From positions 60,104-124,103 of the forward strand of contig CBFHJH010000008.1 of assembly GCA_965656185.1 (NCBI GenBank): a DNA stretch of 64,000 nt. Direction: 5' to 3'. The notes beneath the pieces were generated by a model, which saw only the letters and a program-made list of their open reading frames with translations, did no database searches and was not told where the DNA came from. This stretch comes from Croceimicrobium sp965656185. Its GTDB lineage: Bacteria; Bacteroidota; Bacteroidia; Flavobacteriales; Schleiferiaceae. The number at the start of each line of letters is the position of its first letter. The first letter of the stretch is position 1. The position numbers were made by a program, and so were the translations under genes. Of the stretch, positions 49,033-58,249 are shown one piece after another.

Positions 49033-51427
49033 GCTGCCATATGCCTTTCGTAGCTTATACCGGCAAAAGCTTTATACCGCGCTAAACTTAGGCGGTTTGG
49101 CCATTGGTTTGGCGGTTTCTCTTCTGGTAGCCCTTTATCTTTATTCGGAATTTACTTACGATAAGCACTGGCAAGATCATCAACGTATTTACCGGGTTAA
49201 CTCTGAGTTTCACTTAGGCAATCCGGTGGAAGTTTACGGTGGAAGTGGTTTTGGTTTAGCTTATCTGATGGATGAATATTATCCGGAAGTACAGGCCAGT
49301 ACCCATATTTTTCATTTAGAGAATAGCATTTACTTTCAGAGTGATAGTTTGCGAGACCAAGTGGAGGAAGTGGCGATCGGAGATTCGAATTTCTTTAAGG
49401 TCTTTTCGCTCAAATTTTTACGTGGTGATCCGAAGCAGGCTTTGGTGAAACCGCGTAGCATTGTGCTAAGTAGGACCTTTGCAGAGCGCTATTTCGGAAG
49501 CATCGATATTATAGGTAGAAGTATTTCCACTTCTAACTATATGTATGAAGTAAGGGGAGTAATGGAAGATATGCCCGAAAATAGCCACCATTATTTTCAG
49601 GCAATGATCTCGGAGCCCAATCTATCGCAGGATACGGTTGACTTAGCTTTGAGCCTCTGGCAGGCAGGATACTACACCTTCGTGAAGCTGCGGAACGGAG
49701 TAGGGCCCAACTTTGTGGAGGCCAAGTTCGAGGGTTTTTTCGACCGTTATATGGCCAGTTTCGCCGAGGCAGTGCAGGGCAAGTATTATATCAACCTCCA
49801 GCCCATCGCCGATCTGCATTTTAACTCCAATAAAGTTTACGATAGACCCGGTGGGCGCTTGGCCTATGTTTATGGTTTTGCTGGGATTGGCCTGCTCATT
49901 CTCATCTTGGCCATTATCAATTATGTGAATATGGCTACCGCGCGGAGTCTTAAGCGAATTCGAGAAGCAGCGATGCGTAAGGTCTTAGGGGCCAATGCCG
50001 CCGAAATCCGTTTGATGATACTGGTAGAATCTGTACTACTATCGCTTACCGCACTCCTTTTGTCTTTCGCCCTCGTAGAAGTTGGGACGGAGATCTTACC
50101 ATTTAATAGTGCGGTAGGGAGGGACCTTAGTTTAGACTTTAGCGATAAACCGAACTTGTTATTGTTTTCGATCCTGCTGGCTTTTTCGGTTGGATTGTTT
50201 AGCGGCTTTTATCCGGCTATCAACTTATCGAGGGTTTCACCCCTCGATGCCTTTTCGAATCGCAAGGGATTACAGCGGCAGGATTATATGCCGAGGAAGG
50301 TACTGGTGACTTTTCAGGTAACCGTATCGGTAGCGGTGGTTATAACCGCTTTCTTTATGTACCGGCAAATGGAGTACATCAAGAATCGAAACTTAGGCTT
50401 TAATGCCGATGAAGTGGTCTTGGTGAGCATTCAGGATACCAGCAGTATTCAAAAAGTACAGGAGCTTACTGAATCCTTTGGTCGCAGCTCCTTCGTTGAG
50501 GCGGTTACCACTGGAGCCAGCGTAACCGGAAGTGGTACTTTTAGAGGTCTTTTTGAGTTCGAACAAGATGGATCTTCCCAGTACCGCAGAGAAACAATAA
50601 ACTTTCTATCGGTAGGCCCCGAGTATTTAAGTACGATGGAAATTCCCTTACTCGAAGGGAGGGGTTTTAGTCAAGCAGATCTCGCCGATACCCTTAATGA
50701 GGTTCTGATCGTAAATCAAGCCTTGGTAGATTATATGGGTTGGGAGAGCGCCATTGGGAAGCGTGTGCAAACTGGGATCGATGAGGATGGCGGTGTATTG
50801 GTTAAGGCCAAGGTGATCGGTGTATGCGCTAATTTCAACGCTCAATCTTTGCATTCAGAAATGGCCCCGCTCATCTTAAGCTTGAACCGCTCGGTAGCGC
50901 GGGTTTTACACTTAAAGATCGAGAGGCAGCAGGTCTATGCGGCCTTAGATGATATCGAAAGGCGATGGACGGCTTTGGTTCCCACCGTGCCATTCCAATT
51001 TTCCTTTCTCCGTAAAAACCTTTTGGAGCTATACGAGGAGGAGCTCCGCCAATCGCGGTTGATCCTTTACCTTACAATTATCGCGATCATTACTTCTATC
51101 TTAGGATTTGTAGGTTTGGCTTCTTTCACCACCGGATTACGCACTAAGGAAATAGCTATTCGCAGTGTGCTGGGTGCCGAACGCTGGAATGTGGTCAATT
51201 TGATCTTCAAGGAGCTGGTCGTGGTTACCTTAATTGGAGTGTTAATTGCTATTCCACTCTCGATCTTTGTTACTTGGAAGTGGTTGCAGAACTTTGCCTA
51301 TCAAACTTCTATAGATCCTCTTATCATTATCTTCACCGTCTTCTTAACCTTATGCATCGGTTATGGAATAGTTGCGGTACATTCGCTCACCATAACTAGG
51401 AAGGATAGCATTAAGAACCTGACTTAG
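49019..51427 (+). CDS. FtsX/MacB-like ABC transporter permease
   Basis: 802 residues, the long Bacteroidota type with two repeats. First membrane helix at ~20-45 (YTALNLGGLAIGLAVSLLVALY), a periplasmic MacB core domain, an FtsX block (IGLLILILAIINYVNMATARSLKR, REAAMRKVLGA), then a second core domain and a second FtsX block (SILGFVGLASFTTGLRTKEI, AIRSVLGAERWNVV). Such transporters drive export or envelope transactions from the periplasmic side rather than classical substrate passage. Works with the ATPase encoded just upstream. Confidence 0.92.
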   Translation: MLISRLPYAFRSLYRQKLYTALNLGGLAIGLAVSLLVALYLYSEFTYDKHWQDHQRIYRVNSEFHLGNPVEVYGGSGFGLAYLMDEYYPEVQASTHIFHLENSIYFQSDSLRDQVEEVAIGDSNFFKVFSLKFLRGDPKQALVKPRSIVLSRTFAERYFGSIDIIGRSISTSNYMYEVRGVMEDMPENSHHYFQAMISEPNLSQDTVDLALSLWQAGYYTFVKLRNGVGPNFVEAKFEGFFDRYMASFAEAVQGKYYINLQPIADLHFNSNKVYDRPGGRLAYVYGFAGIGLLILILAIINYVNMATARSLKRIREAAMRKVLGANAAEIRLMILVESVLLSLTALLLSFALVEVGTEILPFNSAVGRDLSLDFSDKPNLLLFSILLAFSVGLFSGFYPAINLSRVSPLDAFSNRKGLQRQDYMPRKVLVTFQVTVSVAVVITAFFMYRQMEYIKNRNLGFNADEVVLVSIQDTSSIQKVQELTESFGRSSFVEAVTTGASVTGSGTFRGLFEFEQDGSSQYRRETINFLSVGPEYLSTMEIPLLEGRGFSQADLADTLNEVLIVNQALVDYMGWESAIGKRVQTGIDEDGGVLVKAKVIGVCANFNAQSLHSEMAPLILSLNRSVARVLHLKIERQQVYAALDDIERRWTALVPTVPFQFSFLRKNLLELYEEELRQSRLILYLTIIAIITSILGFVGLASFTTGLRTKEIAIRSVLGAERWNVVNLIFKELVVVTLIGVLIAIPLSIFVTWKWLQNFAYQTSIDPLIIIFTVFLTLCIGYGIVAVHSLTITRKDSIKNLT

Positions 51428-51432
51428 TTTTC

Positions 51433-52263
51433 ATGCGCAAATTCGTTTTGCTTTTTCTCCTTAGCATTCAGTGGCTGAAAGCCGATGTTTCTCCATTTCT
51501 TTATGAGCACCAAGGCTTGCAGGATTGGTATTTAGCGCTGCAAAATTTTGAAAGAGTAGACCTTGAATCACCGCTTTTGGCAGATTGCTCGAAGGTAGAA
51601 ATGCGATTTGCCAAGATGCAATACCACTGGCAGCAAATGTTGCGAGGGGCCAATCGATCTTACCATCAAGAGCGATTAGCTCAAATCAAGGCCAATGCAC
51701 TGGAAGGTGGCTCAGACCAGATTTTGATCGATAGGGTCTTAAATTCTTTTTTCTTGGCTCGGGCTGCCGCACTTCAAGGGAAGGGTTTAGCAAGCCTTAG
51801 TTCCTACTGGGATTCATTTGAATCTATGGAGCAATTACTGGCGAAGCAGTCGGCGCCAGAAGAAATAAAATTGGTGCAATTGATCTATGCCTTGGCCTAT
51901 CAGGAGTTTAGTAGTAATCCGCTTTATTGGAGTCTTACGGTGCTTATGCCTAGTCCGCCGCAAAGGGTTAAGCCCGCCCAGCTTGAAGCACTAAGGACCA
52001 GTGAATCGCCCATTGTTTCTTCGGAAGCAGCATATTTTGCCTACCGTTTGCAATTGGAAGATAGGCCCCAGCAGGCCCAGGAGAATCTTAAATACTTAGT
52101 GGAGCGCTACCCAGATAATTGGATCTACCGCATCGAGTATTTCAAGCATTATAGCCAGGATAAGGATCTGGAAAGACCAGGCATCTTACAAGGCATTGAG
52201 GCGAGTGCTAAATTGTTGCCCAATGAGAAGGCCTTTTTTAGCGCCTTGTTGGTGAGCCTTTAG
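51433..52263 (+). CDS. Secreted helical protein of the ABC operon, unknown
   Basis: 276 residues, 5 bp after the permease gene. Signal peptide FVLLFLLSIQWLKAD, then alpha-helical sequence with TPR-like pairs near the C-terminus (AYRLQLEDRPQQAQENLKYLVERYPDNW). Likely periplasmic. It shares the sigma-54-driven transcript, so it may be an accessory of the exporter (inference). Its last 26 bases overlap the 3' end of the converging gene at 52238. Confidence 0.75.
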   Translation: MRKFVLLFLLSIQWLKADVSPFLYEHQGLQDWYLALQNFERVDLESPLLADCSKVEMRFAKMQYHWQQMLRGANRSYHQERLAQIKANALEGGSDQILIDRVLNSFFLARAAALQGKGLASLSSYWDSFESMEQLLAKQSAPEEIKLVQLIYALAYQEFSSNPLYWSLTVLMPSPPQRVKPAQLEALRTSESPIVSSEAAYFAYRLQLEDRPQQAQENLKYLVERYPDNWIYRIEYFKHYSQDKDLERPGILQGIEASAKLLPNEKAFFSALLVSL

Positions 52264-53095
52264 ACTCTTGCGCTAAAATGCGCAATACTTCTAGGTAGAA
52301 CTCTTGTCGGTTCTTAAGCAATTTCTCCTCAGCGATCATTTTGGCTTTGTCTGTACCGCCCAGGTAATAACGATTTAACCAGGGAAAAACGGCGATAAAT
52401 GCATCAAAGAGCGAGTAGTTAATTCCCACATTAATAGCCAAGGCAACGAAGGCTACGTTGAGAACGGCGGAGTTGATGCCATTGCGGAAATCCCCCGCAT
52501 ATAATTGGCCCAAGCCAGGAAAAAAGTAGCTTAACTTCTTTGCGGTCATTGGGCGCGGTCGGTACAGAGAACTGGTATCCGAGTAATGCAGATCTAAAGC
52601 GCTCATTTTAAGGTTATCCTCTCCGGCCGCAGCCTTAAAGGAATAAAAGGATTGTTCAAAATCTTTATTGGCAAAATGACAAATGCCTTCGTAAAAGTCG
52701 AAGCGCTGCTGAATTTCAGAGTCCTGTGTGGAAGATGCGAAGATCTCGGCCAAAGCCAAATTAAACTCACGCATTTGCATTAGGGCTTGAACCTTGGCCA
52801 ATAAGGCTTGCTGTTGTAGCTCGGTCTCCTTGCTACTGAAATAAACCCGGTCGTAATAGTCTAGAGATTTGGGGGCCTCTCCGCCTAAGCGGTAACATTC
52901 GCCCATCCGATAAAGAATATTAACTTCCAGTTCTTGGGGCGAGAAATATCGAGCGCGCTCATAAAAGTAGATCGCTTGGTCATATTGCTTACCAGCATAG
53001 AGGGTTTCTCCCAAACTCAAGGTAGAGTCTAGGTTTTGCCCGATCAAGCTTATACCGAACAAACTATAAACGCTGATATAAATAAGTCTCCACAT
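52238..53095 (-). CDS. TPR plus membrane-helix protein with PGxGQxYxG motif (paralogue 2)
   Basis: 285 residues from the ATG at 53095, whose N-terminus is a signal peptide (MWRLIYISVYSLFGISLIGQ); longer in-frame starts lie deep in the upstream gene. TPR-like helices at ~25-160 (LGETLYAGKQYDQAIYFYERARYF), then at about 185 SYFFPGLGQLYAGDFRNGINS followed by hydrophobic helices. The upstream gene (53064-53891) has the same layout with VPGSGKAYLGNWKDGLVSF. Its start overlaps that gene by 32 bases. Last gene of the YidD-like operon. Function unknown. Confidence 0.8.
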   Translation of the reverse strand: MWRLIYISVYSLFGISLIGQNLDSTLSLGETLYAGKQYDQAIYFYERARYFSPQELEVNILYRMGECYRLGGEAPKSLDYYDRVYFSSKETELQQQALLAKVQALMQMREFNLALAEIFASSTQDSEIQQRFDFYEGICHFANKDFEQSFYSFKAAAGEDNLKMSALDLHYSDTSSLYRPRPMTAKKLSYFFPGLGQLYAGDFRNGINSAVLNVAFVALAINVGINYSLFDAFIAVFPWLNRYYLGGTDKAKMIAEEKLLKNRQEFYLEVLRILAQESKGSPTRR

Positions 53096-53891
53096 CGGAT
53101 TGATAGTGTTCAAGTACGCCGCGATTGTATTTGTTGACGGCCTTAGCGGTGCCAAATAAATTTCCTAAATAAAAGCCAGTGCTAATCGACCCAAAGATCC
53201 AGCCATAAGCACTGCTAATACCTTGTTGTGAGAAGCCGCGATAGGAGCCATAAGCAGAGCCAGCGATGAAAAGGAATGAAACTAAGCCATCTTTCCAGTT
53301 GCCCAGATAGGCTTTTCCAGAACCTGGAACTAAGGTGCTCATGGCAATAGCGAGGGCCTTATTTTTAGTTTTCAGTGCAAAGCTCTCATCGATAAGAGCC
53401 TTAAGCTCAGGTTCGTTTAGCTTCTGCAGTTGGTATTTTTCATGTGCTTCGGTATACTGTCTTTGGCGTAAGGCTAAACTAATTTGAACCGTGTTTACGT
53501 ACTCACCTTCAAGCTTTTGGTGCAGGCTTACGAACTCTTGCATGCGAGCGAAATCCTTTTGGAGAAAAAGAATTTGGTTGAGTTCACGGGCTAAACGTTG
53601 TGAGCTTTGGTATGCTGCAGCTTGCGGGTAAAGATCATCAAAGCGCTGCAAGCCTTCATCCCATGAATCAGCAAGACGGTAGGCACGAATCATGGCCCAA
53701 TGAATGCTGTCCTGCCCAGGTTTCATCAAATTAAGTCGCTCCCACTCGAGGATGGCCATTTTGTGACTTCCTTTTTGGTCGAGAAATTGCGCAAAGCGCA
53801 GGGAGTTTTGGTAGTTATAAAGGTCTTCTTTTTGGGCTAATAAGCTAGCATTGCCTAAGAAAAGGAGGCAATAGATAATGAATGATCTCAT
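53064..53891 (-). CDS. TPR plus membrane-helix protein with PGxGxxYxG motif (paralogue 1)
   Basis: 275 residues. Signal peptide (FIIYCLLFLGNASLLAQ), helical repeats of TPR character (MAILEWERLNLMKPGQDSIHW; GLQRFDDLYPQAAAY), then MSTLVPGSGKAYLGNWKDGL and two hydrophobic helices, with GYWIFGSISTGFYLGNLFG-type glycine spacing. Start overlaps the YidD-like gene by four bases (ATGA). Membrane topology suggests a periplasmic repeat domain tied to a membrane hairpin. No function known. Confidence 0.8.
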   Translation of the reverse strand: MRSFIIYCLLFLGNASLLAQKEDLYNYQNSLRFAQFLDQKGSHKMAILEWERLNLMKPGQDSIHWAMIRAYRLADSWDEGLQRFDDLYPQAAAYQSSQRLARELNQILFLQKDFARMQEFVSLHQKLEGEYVNTVQISLALRQRQYTEAHEKYQLQKLNEPELKALIDESFALKTKNKALAIAMSTLVPGSGKAYLGNWKDGLVSFLFIAGSAYGSYRGFSQQGISSAYGWIFGSISTGFYLGNLFGTAKAVNKYNRGVLEHYQSDVETYLYQRL

Positions 53892-54292
53892 TTTTCCTCG
53901 GGGCTAAGAGGGTCGTGGGCCAAGCCACTTTCTTTGTGAACTTCGTATTGATCTAGGTTTAACGGATGACAGCGGGTCATGCGATCAAAAGCATCTACCG
54001 ATCCACCGATCAATCCTTTTTCGCGCACGGCTTGCATGGCGTAAACACTGCAGGATGGATGAAAGACGCAAGCCTGCATATCCTGCGAAGAGATAAAGGC
54101 CTTATATCCAGAGAAGAGAAGTTTCATGAATTCCAATACCTCAGTTTCTCCTTCATAATGATAGCTATAATCAGGCTTTTCCCTTTCCTGCATGATCGAC
54201 TTTGCTAGGGCAAAGTCTTCCGGTGCCTGAGCGCTTAGCCCTAGGCTAATCAGGAATAGGAAAATTGTACTTATCCGTCTTACCGTACTCAT
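53888..54292 (-). CDS. YidD-like protein with a signal peptide
   Basis: 134 residues. The core LFSGYKAFISSQDMQACVFH then PSCSVYAMQAVREKG and DRMTRCHP is that of the YidD membrane-insertion efficiency factor, with the conserved cysteines at about 75, 81 and 108. Ordinary YidD (about 75-85 residues) is cytoplasmic and amphipathic, encoded between rnpA and yidC. This one has an N-terminal signal peptide (ISTIFLFLISLGLSAQ) and a ~50-residue extension, and lies in a different operon. It overlaps both neighbours. Secretion is inferred from the signal. Confidence 0.85.
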   Translation of the reverse strand: MSTVRRISTIFLFLISLGLSAQAPEDFALAKSIMQEREKPDYSYHYEGETEVLEFMKLLFSGYKAFISSQDMQACVFHPSCSVYAMQAVREKGLIGGSVDAFDRMTRCHPLNLDQYEVHKESGLAHDPLSPEEK

Positions 54293-54926
54293 TCACTTTA
54301 ATGTTTTTATAATTGGTCTTCTGCACCACTTCCAAGCCTTCTACCTTCACTAAGTCTACAATTTCAGTGGGGAATTGCAATCCACCGACGTTTTCATAGT
54401 TTCTGAAGAACTGCCTTCTTAAGACTTCATCCTCGCCGTTCATAAAAACCAGACCAAAAAGCCTTTTGTTTTTCTGACTTAAAAGTACGTCGCCCAGCAT
54501 GGAACTCATAATTGCGGGAGGGCTCCAAGTGTAGATTACCATATCGCCACTTTTTTCGACCTCATCCAAATCGTAGATAGACTCCTTAAGACCATAGTCA
54601 CTCAATTTATTATTTAAAATTAAGTGGAAAATAGAGAATTCCACGATCGATGCTCCACCAGCTTTTTCAAAAAGAGTATCGGCGCGTAAGCGGAAAATCA
54701 TAGAATCCGAAAGCACCCAAGTTTCCTTTTGTGGAAAGTCTAACTCATATACCACCTTTTTGAAGTTGAGGTCATAATAGAAACTTCCGCGGGTTAAGCT
54801 AAAAGTGCTATCGTCCTTAGACTTAATTGAAAAGTCGCCCGAAATACGGTAGAAGTCTTGTCCATTAAGCGGGAACAAGCTGCCGATGAGGAGAAGGAAA
54901 ATGAGGCTTAGACGGTGGAATGGCAT
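54246..54926 (-). CDS. LolA-like secreted protein
   Basis: 226 residues from the ATG at 54926 (MPFHRLSLIFLLLIGSLFPL, signal peptide); the longer frame upstream reads through a terminator. The mature chain is nearly all beta: ISGDFSIKSKDDSTFSLTRG, YDLNFKKVVYELDFPQKETW, DSMIFRLRADTLFEK, as in LolA/outer-membrane lipoprotein-sorting folds that bind lipid acyl chains. Assignment to LolA is by pattern and tentative. It overlaps the YidD-like gene by 47 bases and is first in that operon. Confidence 0.75.
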   Translation of the reverse strand: MPFHRLSLIFLLLIGSLFPLNGQDFYRISGDFSIKSKDDSTFSLTRGSFYYDLNFKKVVYELDFPQKETWVLSDSMIFRLRADTLFEKAGGASIVEFSIFHLILNNKLSDYGLKESIYDLDEVEKSGDMVIYTWSPPAIMSSMLGDVLLSQKNKRLFGLVFMNGEDEVLRRQFFRNYENVGGLQFPTEIVDLVKVEGLEVVQKTNYKNIKVNEYGKTDKYNFPIPD

Positions 54927-54939
54927 GTGTATAAAGTAA

Positions 54940-54966
54940 AATTCCCGCCCTGTTGGGGCGGGAATT
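54940..54966 (-). terminator. Terminator between the small membrane-protein gene and the LolA-like operon
   Basis: AATTCCCGCCC / GGGCGGGAATT stem with a short TGTTG loop; on the minus strand it continues TTTTA. It follows the gene ending at 54985. Confidence 0.85.
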
Positions 54967-54984
54967 ATTTCAATTAAGAGTCTC

Positions 54985-55422
54985 TTAGAGCGCAGCGCTT
55001 GCAGCGGTAGCAAATGCGGCGAAGTAAACGATTATGTAGATTACAGCGGCACCTACACAACCCCAAAGAGCTTCTTTGGTCTCGTCTTTATTGTCGGCTA
55101 CGAAGTAAACGATGGCCACACCGGCTACACCGAATACACAACCCCAAATCCAAGATGGAATACCCAACACGCGGTGACGCTTGGCCATCGCTGGGCTCAT
55201 CATGGCTTGGTCTGATACGTTTGCGATTAATTCACTGTCAATTTCTTGAAGTTCTGCAAAGCTCAGGTCGTTCTCGTCCAAGTACTGATCCAATTCTTCA
55301 ACTTGAGCTAACTCAGTGTTTACTTCGTTGATTTCAAAATTGAAAAGATCGCTTTTGTCAGCTTTCAGCTCTTGGAAAGAGAATCCAGCCACTAGAAGAG
55401 CTAAAGATAAAATACGCTTCAT
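54985..55422 (-). CDS. Small membrane protein with duplicated WGC hydrophobic motif
   Basis: 145 residues from the ATG at 55422 (MKRILSLALLVAGFSFQELK, signal peptide). A long acidic stretch (residues ~30-70, many Asp/Glu) is followed by two similar hydrophobic segments: IWGCVFGVAGVAIVYFVAD and LWGCVGAAVIYIIVYFAAF, separated by a charged NKDETKEA turn. The topology is a hairpin of two membrane helices with the acidic part outside. Similar small proteins are common in Bacteroidota, function unknown. It has its own -7 element and terminator, so it is a single-gene unit. Confidence 0.8.
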   Translation of the reverse strand: MKRILSLALLVAGFSFQELKADKSDLFNFEINEVNTELAQVEELDQYLDENDLSFAELQEIDSELIANVSDQAMMSPAMAKRHRVLGIPSWIWGCVFGVAGVAIVYFVADNKDETKEALWGCVGAAVIYIIVYFAAFATAASAAL

Positions 55423-55447
55423 TGTAATGGTTTTGATTAGAATCCTC

Positions 55448-55455
55448 CAAATATA
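55448..55455 (-). promoter_or_regulatory. -7 element of the small membrane-protein gene
   Basis: TATATTTG on the minus strand matches TAnnTTTG; 25 bases before the ATG at 55422, with GGAGGA-like bases between. Confidence 0.55.
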
Positions 55456-55622
55456 AAAATGCAATTTGAAATAGAAAGCCTTCAAAGAGCCTTCAGTGCC
55501 GCATTTCTCGATTTTTTAACGTTAAAACTTAGTCAAAGTGTCCAAAGAACAATTTTTGACTTAATTCTCTTTTTATTTTCGCATGCCCTCCATTATGCAT
55601 TGGAGTCTCTAATTTTCAATTA

Positions 55623-57512
55623 ATGACCAACTTTAAGTTTTTAGCGAGCCTTACTTTCCTTGCTTTTCTATTTCAGATTAATCCCGCTGCAGCGCAAAAT
55701 TCGCGTGCCGGATCTCAATTGGACCTTATTCAGGATAGTCGCAAATACACTATCGTACAAGACCTTTTAAGCTTAGAGGATGACCTTATCGATATCAGGA
55801 TCGTACCGCCGATGATCGAAGATAGTGTGGTAGAGTTCCACATTCCACGCGTGGTGCCCGGGACCTATGATGTGAGCAATTTCGGTCATTTTGTAAAGGA
55901 CTTGGTAGCCCTTACGGTGGATGGTGATACCTTGAAGAGTGAGCAATTGGATATTAACCGTTGGCAAATCGATGGGGCCGAAGCCCTATTTGAGATTCGT
56001 TATAAAATGGGTGACTCCTACGATGAGCCCGATGGCCCGGATATTTTTGAGCCAAGCGGGACGAGTAATGAAGAAGCAGTTTTCTTGCTCAATAATTTTG
56101 GCTACCTCGGTTATATCGACGGTTATCAGGACCGACCTTTCGAACTTCAGGTCTTGAAGCCGGAAGGATTTTATGGGGCCTCGGCGGTAACAGCTAATCG
56201 GGGAGATAGTATCGATACTTTTCAATATCAAAACTATTTTGAACTACACGACAACCCCATACTTTACTGTGAGCCCGATACTACCAGTAAGATGATAGGA
56301 GGCGCCCGCGTGGAATTAGCCGTATACAGCCCAAATAAAGTAGTGGATGCAGAGGCCTGTTTAGATGCGATAAGTGATGTAATGCAAGGGGCGGCCAACT
56401 ATTTAGGTGGTGAGCTACCGGTAGATAAATACGCAGTGCTTATCTATTGTGTGCCGCGGGAGGAAATGGGTAATCGTTATGGTGCCTTGGAGCATCATCG
56501 CTCTACCGTTCTCTATATGCCTGAAATGAGCAATGAGTATTTCCTCACCGGAGTGCGAGATATTACAGCGCATGAATTCTTTCATATCGTTACTCCTTTA
56601 AGTATCCATTCGGAATACATCCATGACTTTGATTTTATCGATCCGGAGATGTCGGAGCATATATGGTTGTACGAGGGGGTTACCGAATACAATAGTCATA
56701 TCGTACAAATGCTAAATGGAATTTACAGTCCGGAGCAATTCTTGGAAGTTATTCGGGATAAATTCATTTCTAACGATGATTTTGCTCAGAATGTACCATT
56801 AACCGCAGCGAGCAAGTATACCCTATCTTACTATAAGGACCAATACCGCAATTTCTATGAAAAAGGAGCCCTAGCCGCCATGGCCTTAGATCTTCGTCTC
56901 ATTGAGCTTTCGGGAGGTTCGATGCGTTTGGTGGACCTCTTGCAAAACCTTGGCAGTGTTTATCATGCCGATACTTTTTTTGTGGATGAGGACCTTTTCA
57001 AGATCATGGCCGATTACAGTTACCCGCAGATCGAGGAATTCATGGTGCGACATTTCGCTGCTAATGAGCCATTTCCTTTCGAACGACTTTTAAGCAATGT
57101 GGGCATCGATTACGAGGAAGTAGGTACTTTACAAGGTTGGAGCTTAGGGTGTGATGAGTTTTCGTACAATTTGGAAACCGACCGGATAATTATCGCTAGT
57201 GAAGAAGGTATTGATGAGTTTGGCGAGGACCTGGGCTTGGAGGCTCTGGATGAAATTGTAAGTATAAATGGGGATACCATTGGCCTTTATAACTTTCAGG
57301 AGATACTGGGGCGTTACCAGGAAGAGCTTAATGAAGGTGAAAAAGTGGTCATGCGAATTGCTCGGCCCAAGAACGATGAAGGCGAATACCGTTACAAGAC
57401 CTTAAAGGCGAAGCCGCAATTGATCGATTATGAAGAGCGACATCTCTTATATTTGACACCAGAGCCTAATGAGAGCCAGCTTCGCTTGCGCCGTTATTTT
57501 CTAGGGCTTTAA
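55623..57512 (+). CDS. M61 (glycyl aminopeptidase-type) metallopeptidase with PDZ domain
   Basis: 629 residues with signal peptide (FLASLTFLAFLFQINPAAAQ). N-terminal beta domain (RVVPGTYDVSNFGHFV), zinc site HEFFH at residues 317-321, third ligand Glu351 in WLYEGVTEYNSH, a helical domain, and a C-terminal PDZ segment (about 525-600: LEALDEIVSINGDTIGLYNF). It should act as a periplasmic aminopeptidase with preference for small residues; the family is typically Gly/Ala-specific. All catalytic residues are present. Confidence 0.92.
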   Translation: MTNFKFLASLTFLAFLFQINPAAAQNSRAGSQLDLIQDSRKYTIVQDLLSLEDDLIDIRIVPPMIEDSVVEFHIPRVVPGTYDVSNFGHFVKDLVALTVDGDTLKSEQLDINRWQIDGAEALFEIRYKMGDSYDEPDGPDIFEPSGTSNEEAVFLLNNFGYLGYIDGYQDRPFELQVLKPEGFYGASAVTANRGDSIDTFQYQNYFELHDNPILYCEPDTTSKMIGGARVELAVYSPNKVVDAEACLDAISDVMQGAANYLGGELPVDKYAVLIYCVPREEMGNRYGALEHHRSTVLYMPEMSNEYFLTGVRDITAHEFFHIVTPLSIHSEYIHDFDFIDPEMSEHIWLYEGVTEYNSHIVQMLNGIYSPEQFLEVIRDKFISNDDFAQNVPLTAASKYTLSYYKDQYRNFYEKGALAAMALDLRLIELSGGSMRLVDLLQNLGSVYHADTFFVDEDLFKIMADYSYPQIEEFMVRHFAANEPFPFERLLSNVGIDYEEVGTLQGWSLGCDEFSYNLETDRIIIASEEGIDEFGEDLGLEALDEIVSINGDTIGLYNFQEILGRYQEELNEGEKVVMRIARPKNDEGEYRYKTLKAKPQLIDYEERHLLYLTPEPNESQLRLRRYFLGL

Positions 57513-57582
57513 ATGTGATGGAAATCACGGCAAGCTTTGATAGGAAGCGCTTTTTTTGTGCCAATCAAAATTGAGAACTACT

Positions 57583-57855
57583 ATGCAAGAATTAATTAAC
57601 AACCCAAAGACCTTTTTGGTCGACGTGAGAACAGAAGCTGAGGTAGCTGAGGTAAGTGTGCCAGGTGCGGTAAATATCCCCTTAGACCAGGTTCCCGACA
57701 ATCTAGAGCGCTTTCGCCAAGCGGAAGGAGCAGTAGTGGTATTTTGCCGCAGTGGGGCCCGCAGTGAAAACGCTAAGAACTGGTTGCTCCAGCATGGAAT
57801 CGAAGAAGTTCATAATGCCGGCGGATTTCCAACGGTACTTAACTACAAAAATTAA
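57583..57855 (+). CDS. Rhodanese-like domain protein (cytoplasmic)
   Basis: 90 residues from the ATG at 57583; an in-frame GTG 27 bases upstream has no conserved sequence. Single rhodanese fold: FLVDVRTEAEVAEVSVPGAV, IPLDQVP, active loop VVVFCRSGARSE with catalytic Cys, HNAGGFPTV. Sulfur transfer or phosphatase-like role in the cytoplasm. It is followed three bases later by a second rhodanese that is a lipoprotein, then thioredoxin. Confidence 0.92.
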   Translation: MQELINNPKTFLVDVRTEAEVAEVSVPGAVNIPLDQVPDNLERFRQAEGAVVVFCRSGARSENAKNWLLQHGIEEVHNAGGFPTVLNYKN

Positions 57856-57858
57856 TTT

Positions 57859-58248
57859 ATGACACGTTTACTAAGCTTTTTATTGATCTTTTCGGCCTTG
57901 AGTGCTTGTGCTCAGTCCGAAGGTACCAATCAAACGAACCTCAATGTAGAGGAGGTGAGCCAACTTCTTGAGCAGAATAAGGAGGTAGTACTTATCGATG
58001 TTCGCACGCCTCAAGAGTTTGAGCAAGGCCATTTAAAAGGAGCCGATTTGATCAATTATTATGGCGCCAACTTCAAAGATGAGGTGGCAAAATTGGACAA
58101 GGATAAAGAATATGTGATCTACTGCCGTAGTGGTGGTCGCAGCGGTAAAGCGGTTAACATGATGCACGGTTTAGGCTTCGAGAAGATCCACAATATGAGT
58201 GGGGGTATTCTAGCCTGGAATCGCGCAAACTTTGAAACTGTAAAATAA
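57859..58248 (+). CDS. Rhodanese-like lipoprotein (periplasmic)
   Basis: 129 residues with lipobox LSACAQS, so exported and lipid-anchored. Rhodanese core: VVLIDVRTPQEFEQGHLKGA, NYYGANFKDEV, active loop YVIYCRSGGRSGKA with Cys, HNMSGGILAWNRA. It probably handles persulfides or redox sulfur in the periplasm. The thioredoxin gene starts 1 bp downstream, suggesting a linked thiol-redox function, though thioredoxin here has no signal peptide. Confidence 0.92.
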   Translation: MTRLLSFLLIFSALSACAQSEGTNQTNLNVEEVSQLLEQNKEVVLIDVRTPQEFEQGHLKGADLINYYGANFKDEVAKLDKDKEYVIYCRSGGRSGKAVNMMHGLGFEKIHNMSGGILAWNRANFETVK

Positions 58249-58249
58249 G

